Shown: positions 47,750 to 56,301, counted from the stretch's first letter. The stretch is 64,000 nt of DNA from Bacteroidia bacterium (GCA_026391655.1 JAPLDR010000018.1:122285-186284); one strand, 5' to 3'. Made by a program: numbers and translations. The notes: generated by a model from the letters alone, not told the origin.

Positions 47750-47767
47750 TTCGGTAATTCGGTAATT
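47740..47767. repeat. AATTCGGT tandem array at the end of ribE
   Basis: Three perfect 8-nt units AATTCGGT plus a partial AATT occur in tandem; the first supplies the ribE stop codon (TAA at the unit junction). It belongs to the short-word array class seen elsewhere in the window. Confidence 0.8.
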
Positions 47768-47794
47768 TGAAAATGTCCATATAACAATCATCCT

Positions 47795-49021
47795 ATGAAG
47801 ATTCTATTTTTCTCTGCAATTTTAATGTTGCTTTCAACCGCTTATCAACCTGAGCAAAAGGAAACATTGGTTCAAAAGGCAGCTCGCATTCACAATGCTG
47901 TTTTTACGATCGATACGCATTGCGATACACCGATGAATCTTGCCCAGTCGGATTTTAATGTGGCTGAAAGGCACGATGCGAAAAAGACAGATACCAAGGT
48001 CGATCTGCCGAGAATGAAAGAAGGGGGATTGGATGCGCAGTTTTGGGCAGTTTTTCTAAGTCAGGGAAAACGGACAGAAGAAGGACATGCGAATGCCAAT
48101 AAAAAAGCATTCGAAATTATAAAAGCGATTTATAAAAGCGTTGAAGCAGCACCAGAACTTGCTAAAATAGCAAAAACTCCGGAAGATGGCTACGCCATTG
48201 AAAAAACCGGCAAAAGAGCTATCTATATCGGAATCGAAAACGGGTATGCCATTGCACACGATTTATCGATGATCGAAAAGTTCTGGCAATTGGGAGTACG
48301 TTACATCACACTGTGCCACACTTTGAACAACGATATCTGCGACTCTTCGACAGACAAAAAGGGACCTGAGTATAACGGACTTTCACCGTTTGGTGTCGAA
48401 GTGGTCAAAGAGATGAACCGCAAAGGAATGATGATTGATGTTTCTCATATTTCTGATTCTTCGCTTTTCGATGTTCTGAAAATCACTAAATTTCCTGTTA
48501 TTGCAAGTCACTCCTGTTCAAGAGCGATGTGCGACAATCCACGCAACCTGACTGACGAAGATCTGCGTGCAATCGCGAAAAACGGTGGCGTAGTTCAGAT
48601 GTGTATTCTTACGGATTATGTGAAAAAGTCTGATCCGAATCCGGCACGCGACTCCGCAAGGGTTGCGTTACGAAGGAAATACAATAATTTTCAAGGACTA
48701 ACACCAGAACAGGATCGGGCAGGCAATGAAGAATGGCACAAAATTGCAAAGGACTTTCCTCAGAAATTGGCTACAGTGCAGGATGTTGTAGACCATATCG
48801 ATCATATCGTAAAAGTCGCAGGGATTGACCATGTCGGAATTGGAACCGATTTTGATGGCGGAGGAGAATTATCGGGTTGCTATGACGTGAGCGAAATGGG
48901 AAATATCACACTCGAATTAGTCAAACGCGGTTACACCGAAGAACAGATTCGGAAAATCTGGGGTGGCAATTTTATGCGTGTGTTTAAAGCGGTTTTATCT
49001 GGAGCAGAAAAGCATTTTTAA
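47795..49021 (+). CDS. Membrane dipeptidase (peptidase M19)
   Basis: A 408-residue exported zinc dipeptidase of the renal dipeptidase family. A signal peptide (ILFFSAILMLLSTAYQ) is followed by the first metal site FTIDTHCDTPMNL (His and Asp near residues 44-46). The bridging Glu lies in YIGIENGYAIAH, further metal histidines in VIASHSCSRAMCDNPRN and MIDVSHISD, and the C-terminal GIGTDFDGGGELSG holds a substrate/metal Asp. It hydrolyses dipeptides in the periplasm. It stands alone between ribE and the toxin-antitoxin pair. Confidence 0.95.
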   Translation: MKILFFSAILMLLSTAYQPEQKETLVQKAARIHNAVFTIDTHCDTPMNLAQSDFNVAERHDAKKTDTKVDLPRMKEGGLDAQFWAVFLSQGKRTEEGHANANKKAFEIIKAIYKSVEAAPELAKIAKTPEDGYAIEKTGKRAIYIGIENGYAIAHDLSMIEKFWQLGVRYITLCHTLNNDICDSSTDKKGPEYNGLSPFGVEVVKEMNRKGMMIDVSHISDSSLFDVLKITKFPVIASHSCSRAMCDNPRNLTDEDLRAIAKNGGVVQMCILTDYVKKSDPNPARDSARVALRRKYNNFQGLTPEQDRAGNEEWHKIAKDFPQKLATVQDVVDHIDHIVKVAGIDHVGIGTDFDGGGELSGCYDVSEMGNITLELVKRGYTEEQIRKIWGGNFMRVFKAVLSGAEKHF

Positions 49022-49035
49022 AATACTGTAAACCA

Positions 49036-49347
49036 TTACTTTATCAATAATTGAACCTGCTTACCCAAGCCTGTTTCAAATATTTTAAATAATGTAGACA
49101 ATTGTATATCACACTTGCCATTTTCCAATCTTGATATGTAGCTCTTTTGCGTCCCAATCTTGTCGGCCAACTGTTGCTGAGTAATATTTGCTTCCTTTCT
49201 GGCATCTTTGAGAATCTCCATAATCACAAAATAATTGGCTTTCTCTTCATAATTATCCCTTAAAGGTGTACCGACCTTGCCATATTTTATTTCTAACAAC
49301 TCATCGAATGTTTTAGACTTTCTTATTGCTTCTTTTTGACTTTTCAT
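49036..49347 (-). CDS. HigA-like XRE family antitoxin
   Basis: A 103-residue DNA-binding antitoxin. The helix-turn-helix is ITQQQLADKIGTQKSYISRLENG (residues about 55-77), preceded by a helical N-terminus (KSKTFDELLEIKYGKVGTPLRDNYEEKA) typical of antitoxins paired with RelE/HigB-type toxins. The ATG lies 35 bp inside the end of the toxin gene, so translation is coupled. It should neutralise the toxin and repress the shared promoter. The order toxin first, antitoxin second, matches HigBA. Confidence 0.92.
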   Translation of the reverse strand: MKSQKEAIRKSKTFDELLEIKYGKVGTPLRDNYEEKANYFVIMEILKDARKEANITQQQLADKIGTQKSYISRLENGKCDIQLSTLFKIFETGLGKQVQLLIK

Positions 49348-49696
49348 TGCCCTTATTTTTTAGTTCAAAATACTCTTTCTTCAATCGCTCCGCTTGTTCT
49401 ATTTGATCTTTTGGTGTCTTCTGAGTATTTTTTCGGAACCCATTAAATAGAATAACAATATTCCCTTGATCGAAACAGCAAAATATTCTAAAAATATTAG
49501 ATCCATATTCTACACGAATCTCAAACAATCCATCAGAACCGATTATATGATCAAAAAACTTTTTAGGAATATTTTCAACTTGCCTGATAATCCTTAGAAC
49601 ATATTCTATTTTCTCCTGAACGTCATCTGTCTGTTCAAGATAGAAGTCAGCAAAATGCTTTCCGTGAAATACAATTGTCCTGCCTAAAAATTTCAC
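49313..49696 (-). CDS. RelE/HigB-type toxin (phage-derived Gp49-like)
   Basis: A 127-residue ribosome-dependent mRNA interferase candidate. The family pattern is clear: VQEKIEYVLRIIRQVENIP, the GLFEIRVEYGSNIFRIFCCFDQ strand pair with its conserved Arg residues, and FNGFRKNTQKTPKDQIEQAERLKKEY. The tail is lysine-rich. The ATG at 49696 lies only about 5 bp after the -7 box of a strong promoter, so the mRNA may be leaderless. Partner antitoxin overlaps its 3' end. Confidence 0.93.
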   Translation of the reverse strand: MKFLGRTIVFHGKHFADFYLEQTDDVQEKIEYVLRIIRQVENIPKKFFDHIIGSDGLFEIRVEYGSNIFRIFCCFDQGNIVILFNGFRKNTQKTPKDQIEQAERLKKEYFELKNKGNEKSKRSNKKV

Positions 49697-49700
49697 AAAG

Positions 49701-49731
49701 CAAAGTTAACTTAAAAGGCAACAATATGCAA
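49701..49731 (-). promoter_or_regulatory. Promoter of the toxin-antitoxin operon
   Basis: On the minus strand TTG (49731-49729), a 20-bp spacer and TAACTTTG (49708-49701) match the Bacteroidota consensus exactly. The toxin ATG at 49696 would be at or next to the first transcribed base. Confidence 0.75.
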
Positions 49732-49797
49732 GTTTGGGAAGATTTTTTGAAAGTTTTGGCCAATTTATGCAATAAGTGAATTATAACCTGGTTTTTA

Positions 49798-50169
49798 TCA
49801 GTATCTTTTAATCAGTAACGAATACCTGACGTTTGAGTCGGGTTTTGCAATCTTCATTGGGAAATATCCTTCTGGTCTCAAGCAAGGCATTCTGTCGTAT
49901 GACCAGGCATTCGCAAAATTGACTGTCGGGATTTGTCCATGGTAGAAATTTCTTTCTGAAAATTTAGGAAAAACAAGGGGTTTGTTATTCAATGAGCCAC
50001 TAAACGGAAGGTTAAAACGTATTGTATCGCTCAGTTTGAATAGTTTTTGATAACTAAAGGTTGAACGATTCTTTATTGTCGTGTCTGTTTTAAACCGTCC
50101 ATTGATTTGCGAAAAAGTCGGGGTAAAGAACAGCCCGATGAATGCTGTAAGTAGAATAAGCTTTTTCAT
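49798..50169 (-). CDS. Small secreted hypothetical protein
   Basis: A 123-residue exported protein of unknown function. The signal peptide is MKKLILLTAFIGLFFTPTFSQ; the mature part is basic and rich in Asn, Phe and Pro (LPFSGSLNNKPLVFPKFSERNF). No domain is recognised. The longer frame up to 50313 lacks a signal and is not favoured. It lies after the toxin-antitoxin pair on the same strand, with the membrane protein gene at 50337 upstream. Confidence 0.7.
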   Translation of the reverse strand: MKKLILLTAFIGLFFTPTFSQINGRFKTDTTIKNRSTFSYQKLFKLSDTIRFNLPFSGSLNNKPLVFPKFSERNFYHGQIPTVNFANAWSYDRMPCLRPEGYFPMKIAKPDSNVRYSLLIKRY

Positions 50170-50336
50170 CTCATTTATTTTTAAGTAATTCCATTTGCCT
50201 TTGAACCAAAAAAATTGATCTGATTCATTTGCAAGATGAAAACTAACTGATTGAAGGTTGCCTGGTGATCTGCGTATTATGTATTTTAATTTGTCAGGTA
50301 CCATCGGAACCACTTCAGTACCTTTCCAGTACCAGA

Positions 50337-50711
50337 TTAATTATCTGCTGTTTTAGCTTTTCGTGACCTATACCAACACAGTAAAAAAAGAAATCCTGGG
50401 ATTGAGAACAAAAACCAGCCCCAACCTATGGGAAAGGTATCGGTTGATGCATAATGAATAACGTAGAACGCAAGAAAGCTTCCCACTGTGATGCTGCCAC
50501 CCAATACTTCCCTCCACCATGCAAGAATCATTCCAACTGTAATTCCAAGCGGGAAGAACAGAAGCCCAAGCCACTCAATAGTATTGGAGGGGTTGATACC
50601 TTCGCCGACAATAAGAAGCAATTCTAAACCAATGACAGCGATGCTCCAGATCCTTGCGGTCCAACGGATTACCTTAGTGGTAAGTCGGTATTTTTCGTTT
50701 TCGTTTTCCAT
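50337..50711 (-). CDS. Small four-helix membrane protein
   Basis: A 124-residue integral membrane protein with four hydrophobic segments (IWSIAVIGLELLLIVGEGI; LGLLFFPLGITVGMILAWW; ITVGSFLAFYVIHYA; GWFLFSIPGFLFLLCWY). The N-terminus is charged and the tail is KAKTADN. It resembles uncharacterised DUF7670-type proteins; no function can be given. It is followed by a short gap and the small secreted protein gene on the same strand. Confidence 0.75.
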   Translation of the reverse strand: MENENEKYRLTTKVIRWTARIWSIAVIGLELLLIVGEGINPSNTIEWLGLLFFPLGITVGMILAWWREVLGGSITVGSFLAFYVIHYASTDTFPIGWGWFLFSIPGFLFLLCWYRSRKAKTADN

Positions 50712-50898
50712 TTTTTGTAAGTTTTAAAGTTTGAATGGGATTCAAGAAAATATACAAATTACATGGATAGAATATCAGGAACAAATATAATGATTGTTTT
50801 ATCTCAATTTATCATCGAAAGGAGTATTTAGGTTTTTCAGTATACGTGTCTACCTTTATTCCGATGAAATAGCATCAAAAGGCCACCATATACTAAAA

Positions 50899-50930
50899 AA
50901 AGAGAGGCCGCCGAATGACAACCTCTCTTT
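50899..50930 (-). terminator. Intrinsic terminator after the OmpA-family gene
   Basis: AAAGAGAGG (50899-50907) pairs with CCTCTCTTT (50922-50930). On the minus strand the hairpin is followed by TTT, and it lies 39 bp past the ompA-family stop. The left arm also has A-runs, so it may work in both directions. Confidence 0.85.
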
Positions 50931-50969
50931 AATTTTATCTTAAATATTACTTGTAATCAGGCCAATATC

Positions 50970-52193
50970 TTAGTCTTTCTTCCAAATAACAATAGTAGCT
51001 TCAGATCTGCGGTTGGCAGCATGTTGAGCTGAGGTACAAGGAACACCATCTGCACACTTGTTTGTCAACTGTGTCTCGCCGAATGCCAGTGATTTAATTC
51101 TTGAAGCGCTGATTCCTTTGCTAATCAGGTAATCTTTAACTGATTTACCACGTTTTTCGGAAAGTGTCATATTGTAACTTGCAGCACCTCTGCAATCGGT
51201 ATGCGATTTAATTTCAACATCAACAGTTGGGTTATCAGTCATATCCTTTACTAAACGATCAAGCTCCGTAGAAGATTTAGCGTCAAGATTCCATTTGTCA
51301 AATGCAAAGTTTAATCCGAAGTTAATTTTGTAAGTATTACCAACAACAGCTGGCTGAACAAATATCACTTCCGGGACTGGTTCTACTTTTGGAACTGGTT
51401 TTGGTTCCGGTTTAGCTACCGGGACAGGCACTGGTACCGGAATTGGAGCTTCAACAACTACAGGCTCAGGTTTCTTCTTTCCAAAAGAATAAGAAAGCCC
51501 AACGTGTGTATAAAGCTTAGTTCCAAAAATGTCAGCTTCAGTATTTCCGGGTTTAATATTTCCACGAGTACCATCAGGATTAACCATATCCGTTCTGCGA
51601 CCGTCAAGTCGGTCAGTATTCACCCAACTCCACTGAGTTCCAATACTTAACTTCACATTGTCGCTCAAACGGAAAGCAACACCTGTTCCGAGCGGAATAG
51701 TAGGAAATTTCCAGTGCTGGTCATTGAGAGGCGTCACACCAACTTTTTTCCACAAATGGGTAGCGCCTACTCCTAATTTAGCATACCAGTAAATCTTACG
51801 ATCAAATTTATTCTTTGAAAATAAATTATTGATGTTCCATACTGTATTCAAATCATACTCATTCACTTCTGTCTTAAAATCAGGTATCGGTCGATTGTCG
51901 TATTTCCATGAACCTGTAAGATTTGAGTAATTCCATCCTAATTCCAGGGCAAACACATGCGAAAAGTTCCTCTTTACCAATGCTCCAAAACCAAAATTCA
52001 AATCGCTGTTCCAGTGATTGAAATGGTTAAAGCGAGCATCTTTGAACATATTGTACTCCCCGGCAAAATTTGCAACACCTGCACTGATGCCGATTTCCCA
52101 ATTTTTGTAAGGCTCGGATTTTGCCTTTTCCTGGGCAAAAGTTAATGCGTAGCACATCAACAATACCACAACACTTAAACTAAGTTTTTTCAT
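50970..52193 (-). CDS. OmpA family outer-membrane protein
   Basis: A 407-residue outer-membrane protein. Signal peptide (MKKLSLSVVVLLMCYALTFAQ), then an N-terminal beta-barrel (about residues 25-255, ending GLSYSFGKKK). A Pro/Val/Glu-rich linker (VEAPIPVPVPVPV) leads to the OmpA C-terminal peptidoglycan-binding domain: FAFDKWNLDAKSSTELDRL, KSHTDCRGAASYN and LSEKRGKSVKDYL, closing with NRRSEATIVIW. It tethers the outer membrane to the cell wall. ATG 52193 is chosen for the signal peptide. An -7-like box (TAAATTTG) lies upstream near 52310. Confidence 0.93.
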   Translation of the reverse strand: MKKLSLSVVVLLMCYALTFAQEKAKSEPYKNWEIGISAGVANFAGEYNMFKDARFNHFNHWNSDLNFGFGALVKRNFSHVFALELGWNYSNLTGSWKYDNRPIPDFKTEVNEYDLNTVWNINNLFSKNKFDRKIYWYAKLGVGATHLWKKVGVTPLNDQHWKFPTIPLGTGVAFRLSDNVKLSIGTQWSWVNTDRLDGRRTDMVNPDGTRGNIKPGNTEADIFGTKLYTHVGLSYSFGKKKPEPVVVEAPIPVPVPVPVAKPEPKPVPKVEPVPEVIFVQPAVVGNTYKINFGLNFAFDKWNLDAKSSTELDRLVKDMTDNPTVDVEIKSHTDCRGAASYNMTLSEKRGKSVKDYLISKGISASRIKSLAFGETQLTNKCADGVPCTSAQHAANRRSEATIVIWKKD

Positions 52194-52335
52194 AATTAAT
52201 TCTTTTAATATTTGACTTTTAAATGATATTTTGCAAAATTTTAATACATATTCAACTATAGTAAATAAGAAAGTAAAATCCCCCATCTTACCTTTCACTC
52301 ATTTCTCTGCAAATTTAATCAACTCTGCATTAAAT

Positions 52336-52560
52336 TTAAGACTTTTCTTCTTTTTCATCTTTTGCCTGTTCAACAAGTTCAGCATATTCTTTTGAAAGAA
52401 TGTTGATCTCACGTTCAGTTTTTTCTTTTGCATGAATCACCGCATTGTTTGCAGACTCGTATGATGCAACCAGTTCATTCACCTTTAAATGAAGTGAAGC
52501 GGAGAACCGGTTGAATGATTTTTGAATAATAATTAATTTCGATGGAGCAAAGTTAAGCAC
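52336..52560 (-). CDS. Small coiled-coil hypothetical protein
   Basis: The frame runs from GTG 52560 to 52336 (74 residues) but a clear -7 box (TAACTTTG, 52555-52548) overlaps its first codons, so translation should start later, possibly at GTG 52482 (48 residues). The C-terminal half is a charged helix with a heptad-like pattern (AKEKTEREINILSKEYAELV) and ends in EKEEKS. It has no membrane segment. No family is recognised. Its promoter carries the 37-bp conserved element. Its reality rests on composition and promoter. Confidence 0.5.
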   Translation of the reverse strand: MLNFAPSKLIIIQKSFNRFSASLHLKVNELVASYESANNAVIHAKEKTEREINILSKEYAELVEQAKDEKEEKS

Positions 52561-52612
52561 CAGAACCCTGCAAGTGTTACAAAATTATTGGGATGAGTTA
52601 CATGATTCACAC
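52548..52612 (-). promoter_or_regulatory. Conserved 37-bp element, copy A, with -7 box
   Basis: On the minus strand GTGTGAAT, C, ATGTAA, 11 nt, AATTTTGTAAC span 52612-52576. A 20-bp gap and the -7 box TAACTTTG (52555-52548) follow. It drives the small coiled-coil gene and faces copy D on the other strand. Confidence 0.8.
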
Positions 52613-52659
52613 ATTTTGGAAGGTTGAAATTGTGCAAAGTCCGGAAACGGAAGTCGGAT

Positions 52660-52725
52660 GTGTGAATGTTGTAACTCCTGTCCGGAATTGTGTAACGGTT
52701 TTGAAAACAAGTAGAGTTAGCTTTG
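52660..52725 (+). promoter_or_regulatory. Conserved 37-bp element, copy D, with -7 box
   Basis: GTGTGAAT, G, TTGTAA, 11 nt, AATTGTGTAAC span 52660-52696; TAGCTTTG (52718-52725) follows after 21 bp. It drives the AsmA-like gene (ATG 52792). Copies A and D point away from each other, 47 bp apart. Confidence 0.82.
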
Positions 52726-52791
52726 CCTTGTCAATATTTTCCAATTTTTAAGAAGACGGAATTTAAGGAACTTAACACGCAAATTCAAATC

Positions 52792-54366
52792 ATGAAACGG
52801 AATATTTATCTAAAAATATTACTCGGGATAGTCGCTATTGTTCTATTGATCAAAATTATAACGGTCGTCTTTATTGAGCCGTTGGTGGGGAAAAAAATAG
52901 AAACAACATTTAATGAAAAGTATAGTGATTACATTGTTGAAATATACAAGGTTCATATATCCTTGTTTACGTCAGCGCTGGAACTGGAAAATCTTACTAT
53001 AGGCTCGAAACTCGAGCATGGAGGACTCAGAGATTTTAACGGCGAAATAGCATCAATAAAATTCAAAGGAGTCAGCCTGGTAAAATTTCTGTTCAAAAAT
53101 GATGTCGATATCAGGGAAATAATTATTTCGAACAGTAGTATCAAGGGCAAGATTCCATTTCCCGGAAAAGCAAAACAACCAAAAGTTTCAACGTTAAACA
53201 TCAGGATTGATAGCTTACGTTTTGATAAAATTGACGTGGCCATTGAAAACACATCAAACACAAAGGCATATTCGGTGAAAGAAGGTGTTTTGAAAGTATA
53301 TGATTTGCAAGTTAATAAACAGGACACCTTATCCCCTGTCATCCTTAAACATTTTGATTTCAACGCGGAAGAACTCATTACGGTTTCGGCTGACAGTATG
53401 TATACGATTAGGGCACGCAGTATTGTTTGTTCGGCAACTTTAAATACTTTGTCATTAGATAGCTTTTCAATTCATCCGAATTATAAAGATTATGATTTTA
53501 CAGCACGCCATAAATTTCAAACAGATCGTATTGAAGCCGGATTCAGTAATATTTTTGTTCATGATTTCTCTGCAGCAGTTTATTTCAGGTCCAGAAGTCT
53601 GGTAAGCTCCTATATCGGAATAGGGAAAATGGATATGAAAGTATTTCGCGATACACGTAAAGAACTCAGGCATGTGAACAATCCCGCATTTCAGGATATG
53701 ATTTATAACTATCCCGGTACAATCAGAATTGATTCAATCGGTCTTTTAAGCGGGAATGTCACGTATTCTGAACATGTTGAGAAAGCAAATGAGCCGGGAG
53801 TTATTAATTTTAATGAGATTAATGCCAAAATCTATAAAATAACCAACGATACTATTTTCAAAACAGAAAAGGCTTATTTAAAATTGAATGCTGAAGGTTT
53901 ACTGATGGGAAAAGGTAAGATAACCGTTTTATTAAAAGGGAGAATATTCGACAGTCACAATACATTTTCACTGAATGGTACCCTTTCGGGAATGGATGCA
54001 AAAGAATTGAATCCTATGCTCGGGAAAAATGCATTCATTTATGCCACATCAGGTAAAATTGATGCAATGAATTTCAGCCTTACAGCAAATAACGCCAAAG
54101 CAACGGGCAAAATGAAACTGCTTTATCATGGATTGGACATAGCAGTAAAAAATAAACGGACAGATGATACAACTGCCATTACAGCGCGGGTTAGTTCCCT
54201 AATTGCCAATATGATAATATTAAATTCAAACCCGATTCCGGGTGAAGCCGTGAGAGATGGATTAATAGACTATAAAAGAGACCCCGAAAGATTTCTATTT
54301 AATTATTGTGCTAAATCTATCCTGACCGGAATTAAATCCACCCTTATTAAAAGTCCGAAGAAATGA
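52792..54366 (+). CDS. AsmA-like inner-membrane-anchored protein
   Basis: A 524-residue protein with one N-terminal membrane helix (IYLKILLGIVAIVLLIKIITVVF) and a long periplasmic beta-rich region. Words such as YIVEIYKVHISLFTSALELENLTIG and INFNEINAKIYKITND resemble AsmA/DUF748 repeats. These proteins are now thought to bridge inner and outer membranes and affect lipid transfer (family knowledge). ATG 52792 is preferred; the earlier frame overlaps the promoter. Its promoter carries copy D of the 37-bp element, so it is likely part of that regulon. It is convergent with the CheB gene. Confidence 0.75.
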   Translation: MKRNIYLKILLGIVAIVLLIKIITVVFIEPLVGKKIETTFNEKYSDYIVEIYKVHISLFTSALELENLTIGSKLEHGGLRDFNGEIASIKFKGVSLVKFLFKNDVDIREIIISNSSIKGKIPFPGKAKQPKVSTLNIRIDSLRFDKIDVAIENTSNTKAYSVKEGVLKVYDLQVNKQDTLSPVILKHFDFNAEELITVSADSMYTIRARSIVCSATLNTLSLDSFSIHPNYKDYDFTARHKFQTDRIEAGFSNIFVHDFSAAVYFRSRSLVSSYIGIGKMDMKVFRDTRKELRHVNNPAFQDMIYNYPGTIRIDSIGLLSGNVTYSEHVEKANEPGVINFNEINAKIYKITNDTIFKTEKAYLKLNAEGLLMGKGKITVLLKGRIFDSHNTFSLNGTLSGMDAKELNPMLGKNAFIYATSGKIDAMNFSLTANNAKATGKMKLLYHGLDIAVKNKRTDDTTAITARVSSLIANMIILNSNPIPGEAVRDGLIDYKRDPERFLFNYCAKSILTGIKSTLIKSPKK

Positions 54367-54484
54367 ATGAATGCGTTTTGAAACATTCATTTGCCTGGAA
54401 GGTATGATTACATTGATAGAACAAGCAACACGACAGTATGACGAGACTGTAGAATAGTATAGCGGCACATTACTATCAGAATAT

Positions 54485-55066
54485 TTAACCCTGCACAATA
54501 CGTACAATTTTTTTGGCTATATCCTCAGGTGAAAGAACAAAATCTATATACCCGCTTTCTATTGCGCTCTTCGGCATATCTGGCTGCGCTGCTGTGTCGG
54601 GCTTCTGAGCGATAGTAATTCCCCCCACTTCTTTTATGTCGCGTAGTGCTTCTGCCCCATCGCCGTCATAGCCAGAGACAATAACAGCAATGAGTTTGCC
54701 ATCCCAGTTCTGTGTTAGGGAACGCATAAAAATCGTAATTACGTCGGGCCATCCTCTGGGCTTTGATATCGGTTTTAAGCGGAATTCTCCATCAAGAACA
54801 TGCAAATCTCGTTTTTCCGGAATTATGAACACATGGTTAGGCTGAATATCTAGTCTTTCCGTAATCAGCTCAACGGGCATTTTTGTATAACGCGGGAGTA
54901 TCTCGTGAAGCATGGTGGCAACCGTTCTCAGGTGATTAACGAAGACAATAGCAACGCCCATATCAGTAGGCAGAAGCTGTAGTAGCCGGGTATAGGCATC
55001 GAGGCCACCGGCTGAACCGCCCACGCATACAATAGGAAAGTCTTTTACAGTCTTTTTAACTTTCAT
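54485..55066 (-). CDS. Stand-alone CheB-type methylesterase domain
   Basis: A 193-residue protein consisting only of a CheB catalytic domain, with no receiver. The nucleophile Ser is in CVGGSAGGLDAY near residue 18, the His in VFVNHLRTV near 45, and the Asp in VSGYDGDGAEAL near 140. CheB hydrolyses glutamate methyl esters on chemoreceptors, but no chemotaxis gene is in the window and the motif SGYDGDGA differs from the usual SGxGxDG. Single CheB domains occur in many Bacteroidota outside chemotaxis clusters. It follows the damaged DUF3108 gene by 12 bp on the same strand. Confidence 0.88.
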   Translation of the reverse strand: MKVKKTVKDFPIVCVGGSAGGLDAYTRLLQLLPTDMGVAIVFVNHLRTVATMLHEILPRYTKMPVELITERLDIQPNHVFIIPEKRDLHVLDGEFRLKPISKPRGWPDVITIFMRSLTQNWDGKLIAVIVSGYDGDGAEALRDIKEVGGITIAQKPDTAAQPDMPKSAIESGYIDFVLSPEDIAKKIVRIVQG

Positions 55067-55078
55067 AGAGAGTGATTT

Positions 55079-55833
55079 TTACTTCTGAAACATCAACGGA
55101 TTTGCAATGTTCTCATATTTGATGAGTTTTAAAAAAACGGCTCCAACAATACGAATGTCCATGCGAACCATAATCGGAAGGCGGTTGTCATCGTCGGTAA
55201 ACCAAATGGTTAAATCGTCATCATTCTTAAACATGCGCCCCACCTCAACCACCGGGCTAATTTTAAGGCAACTGATTTTCCCAAATTTGGTTCTGATCGT
55301 CTCTTTTCCCATGTACCTAAGGCGAAAAGGAAATATTTCGTCAGCGAAATACATGTTCACAGAAACCACATCTCCTTCATTTATTTTCGAAAAATCGATT
55401 CGTCTTATGTAATAAAAGGTTGAAGACAAATCAAGAATTTTTTCTGGAACACTGTGTATACCAGAAAGTTTTGATTTAACAGTGTTGTTTTTTCGGTTGT
55501 AGGTTACCTCGTTGAATAGTGTGTAGTGCCCTTCCTTGATGTTGCGTATTTGCTTGTAGGGCAGGTTCGTTTCTTTGTCGAACCAACTTTCATAAATATC
55601 TTTTACTCCATAAAGTGTATTGGCCACTCCGGTGGTTTGCCCAATAGCAGTAGCATGATAAACCGATTTCCCTTTGTAAGCCTCTCAATAAAGCCATATC
55701 TGATTTGATAGGTAATGATTTCACCCGCGATAAAAGCCGTATTGGGCTTAATGGGCGGGTTAAATATTTCCTGACCATCAACATACAAAGCCTGTAGCAA
55801 AAAGATGAAGAGTAAACTTATGCAAGCTTTCAT
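55079..55833 (-). pseudogene. DUF3108 domain protein, internally deleted and frameshifted
   Basis: The N-terminal frame (55833-55603) has a signal peptide (MKACISLLFIFLLQALYVDG) and FIAGEIITYQIRYGFI, the DUF3108 opening. It then shifts. The rest of the domain continues in another frame from about 55690: AYKGKSVYHATAIGQTTG, then ANTLYGVKDIYESWFDKETN and on to 55079. Compared with the usual Bacteroidota DUF3108 pattern, about 12-14 residues between GFI and the YKGKSVYH block are missing, so a short deletion plus frameshift has occurred. Intact homologues are periplasmic proteins of unknown role. It heads a unit with CheB. Confidence 0.75.
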
Positions 55834-55968
55834 TTACCAATTTTTTGGTTAAATTACTGAATTATTCTAATTTCTGGCATTGCGGCCACAAATTCAGCAA
55901 GGAAAAATGGTTCAAAATAAGCTTTATAAACTAACATACCTTTTTCGAAATTTCCCCGGTCATCTGCC

Positions 55969-55988
55969 GCTTTTAAACGGCAGTTGGT
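55969..55988 (-). terminator. Weak hairpin after the small lipoprotein gene
   Basis: CTGCCG (55969-55974) pairs with CGGCAG (55983-55988) around an 8-nt loop, 45 bp past the lipoprotein stop, but there is no T-run. Terminator function is uncertain. Confidence 0.35.
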
Positions 55989-56032
55989 GTGCGCTTAATC
56001 CGCCAAATTCCCAATGATGGTATTATTAATAA

Positions 56033-56263
56033 TTAGTCGTGATGCTCATGTCTCTCCTGACGGCGTTCACGTCTCATCTGACGATCACCACCATTCTGGC
56101 GCTCACCGCGAACCTGACCCGAAATAACAACATCAGTTCTGACATGTCGTGGAGTTTGGAGAGTTGCGGTACATGAGGATAAAAGAGTTACCCATGACAA
56201 CATAAAGAGAACAAGTACAGATGTTAATACTTTACCTGCTCTTACACTTTTTGACATTTTCAT
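56033..56263 (-). CDS. Small lipoprotein with charged Arg/Glu/His tail
   Basis: A 76-residue exported protein. A hydrophobic signal (VLTSVLVLFMLSWVTLL) ends in the lipobox SSCTAT, so the mature protein is about 46 residues. The C-terminus is extremely polar and basic: QMRRERRQERHEHHD. The His-rich end could bind metal. ATG 56263 or 56257 both fit. Its promoter carries copy B of the 37-bp element, about 32 nt before the start. No family is recognised. Confidence 0.72.
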   Translation of the reverse strand: MKMSKSVRAGKVLTSVLVLFMLSWVTLLSSCTATLQTPRHVRTDVVISGQVRGERQNGGDRQMRRERRQERHEHHD

Positions 56264-56301
56264 TTTAATAAATTTAAAATTGTGAACGAATTTTCACAGA
56301 G

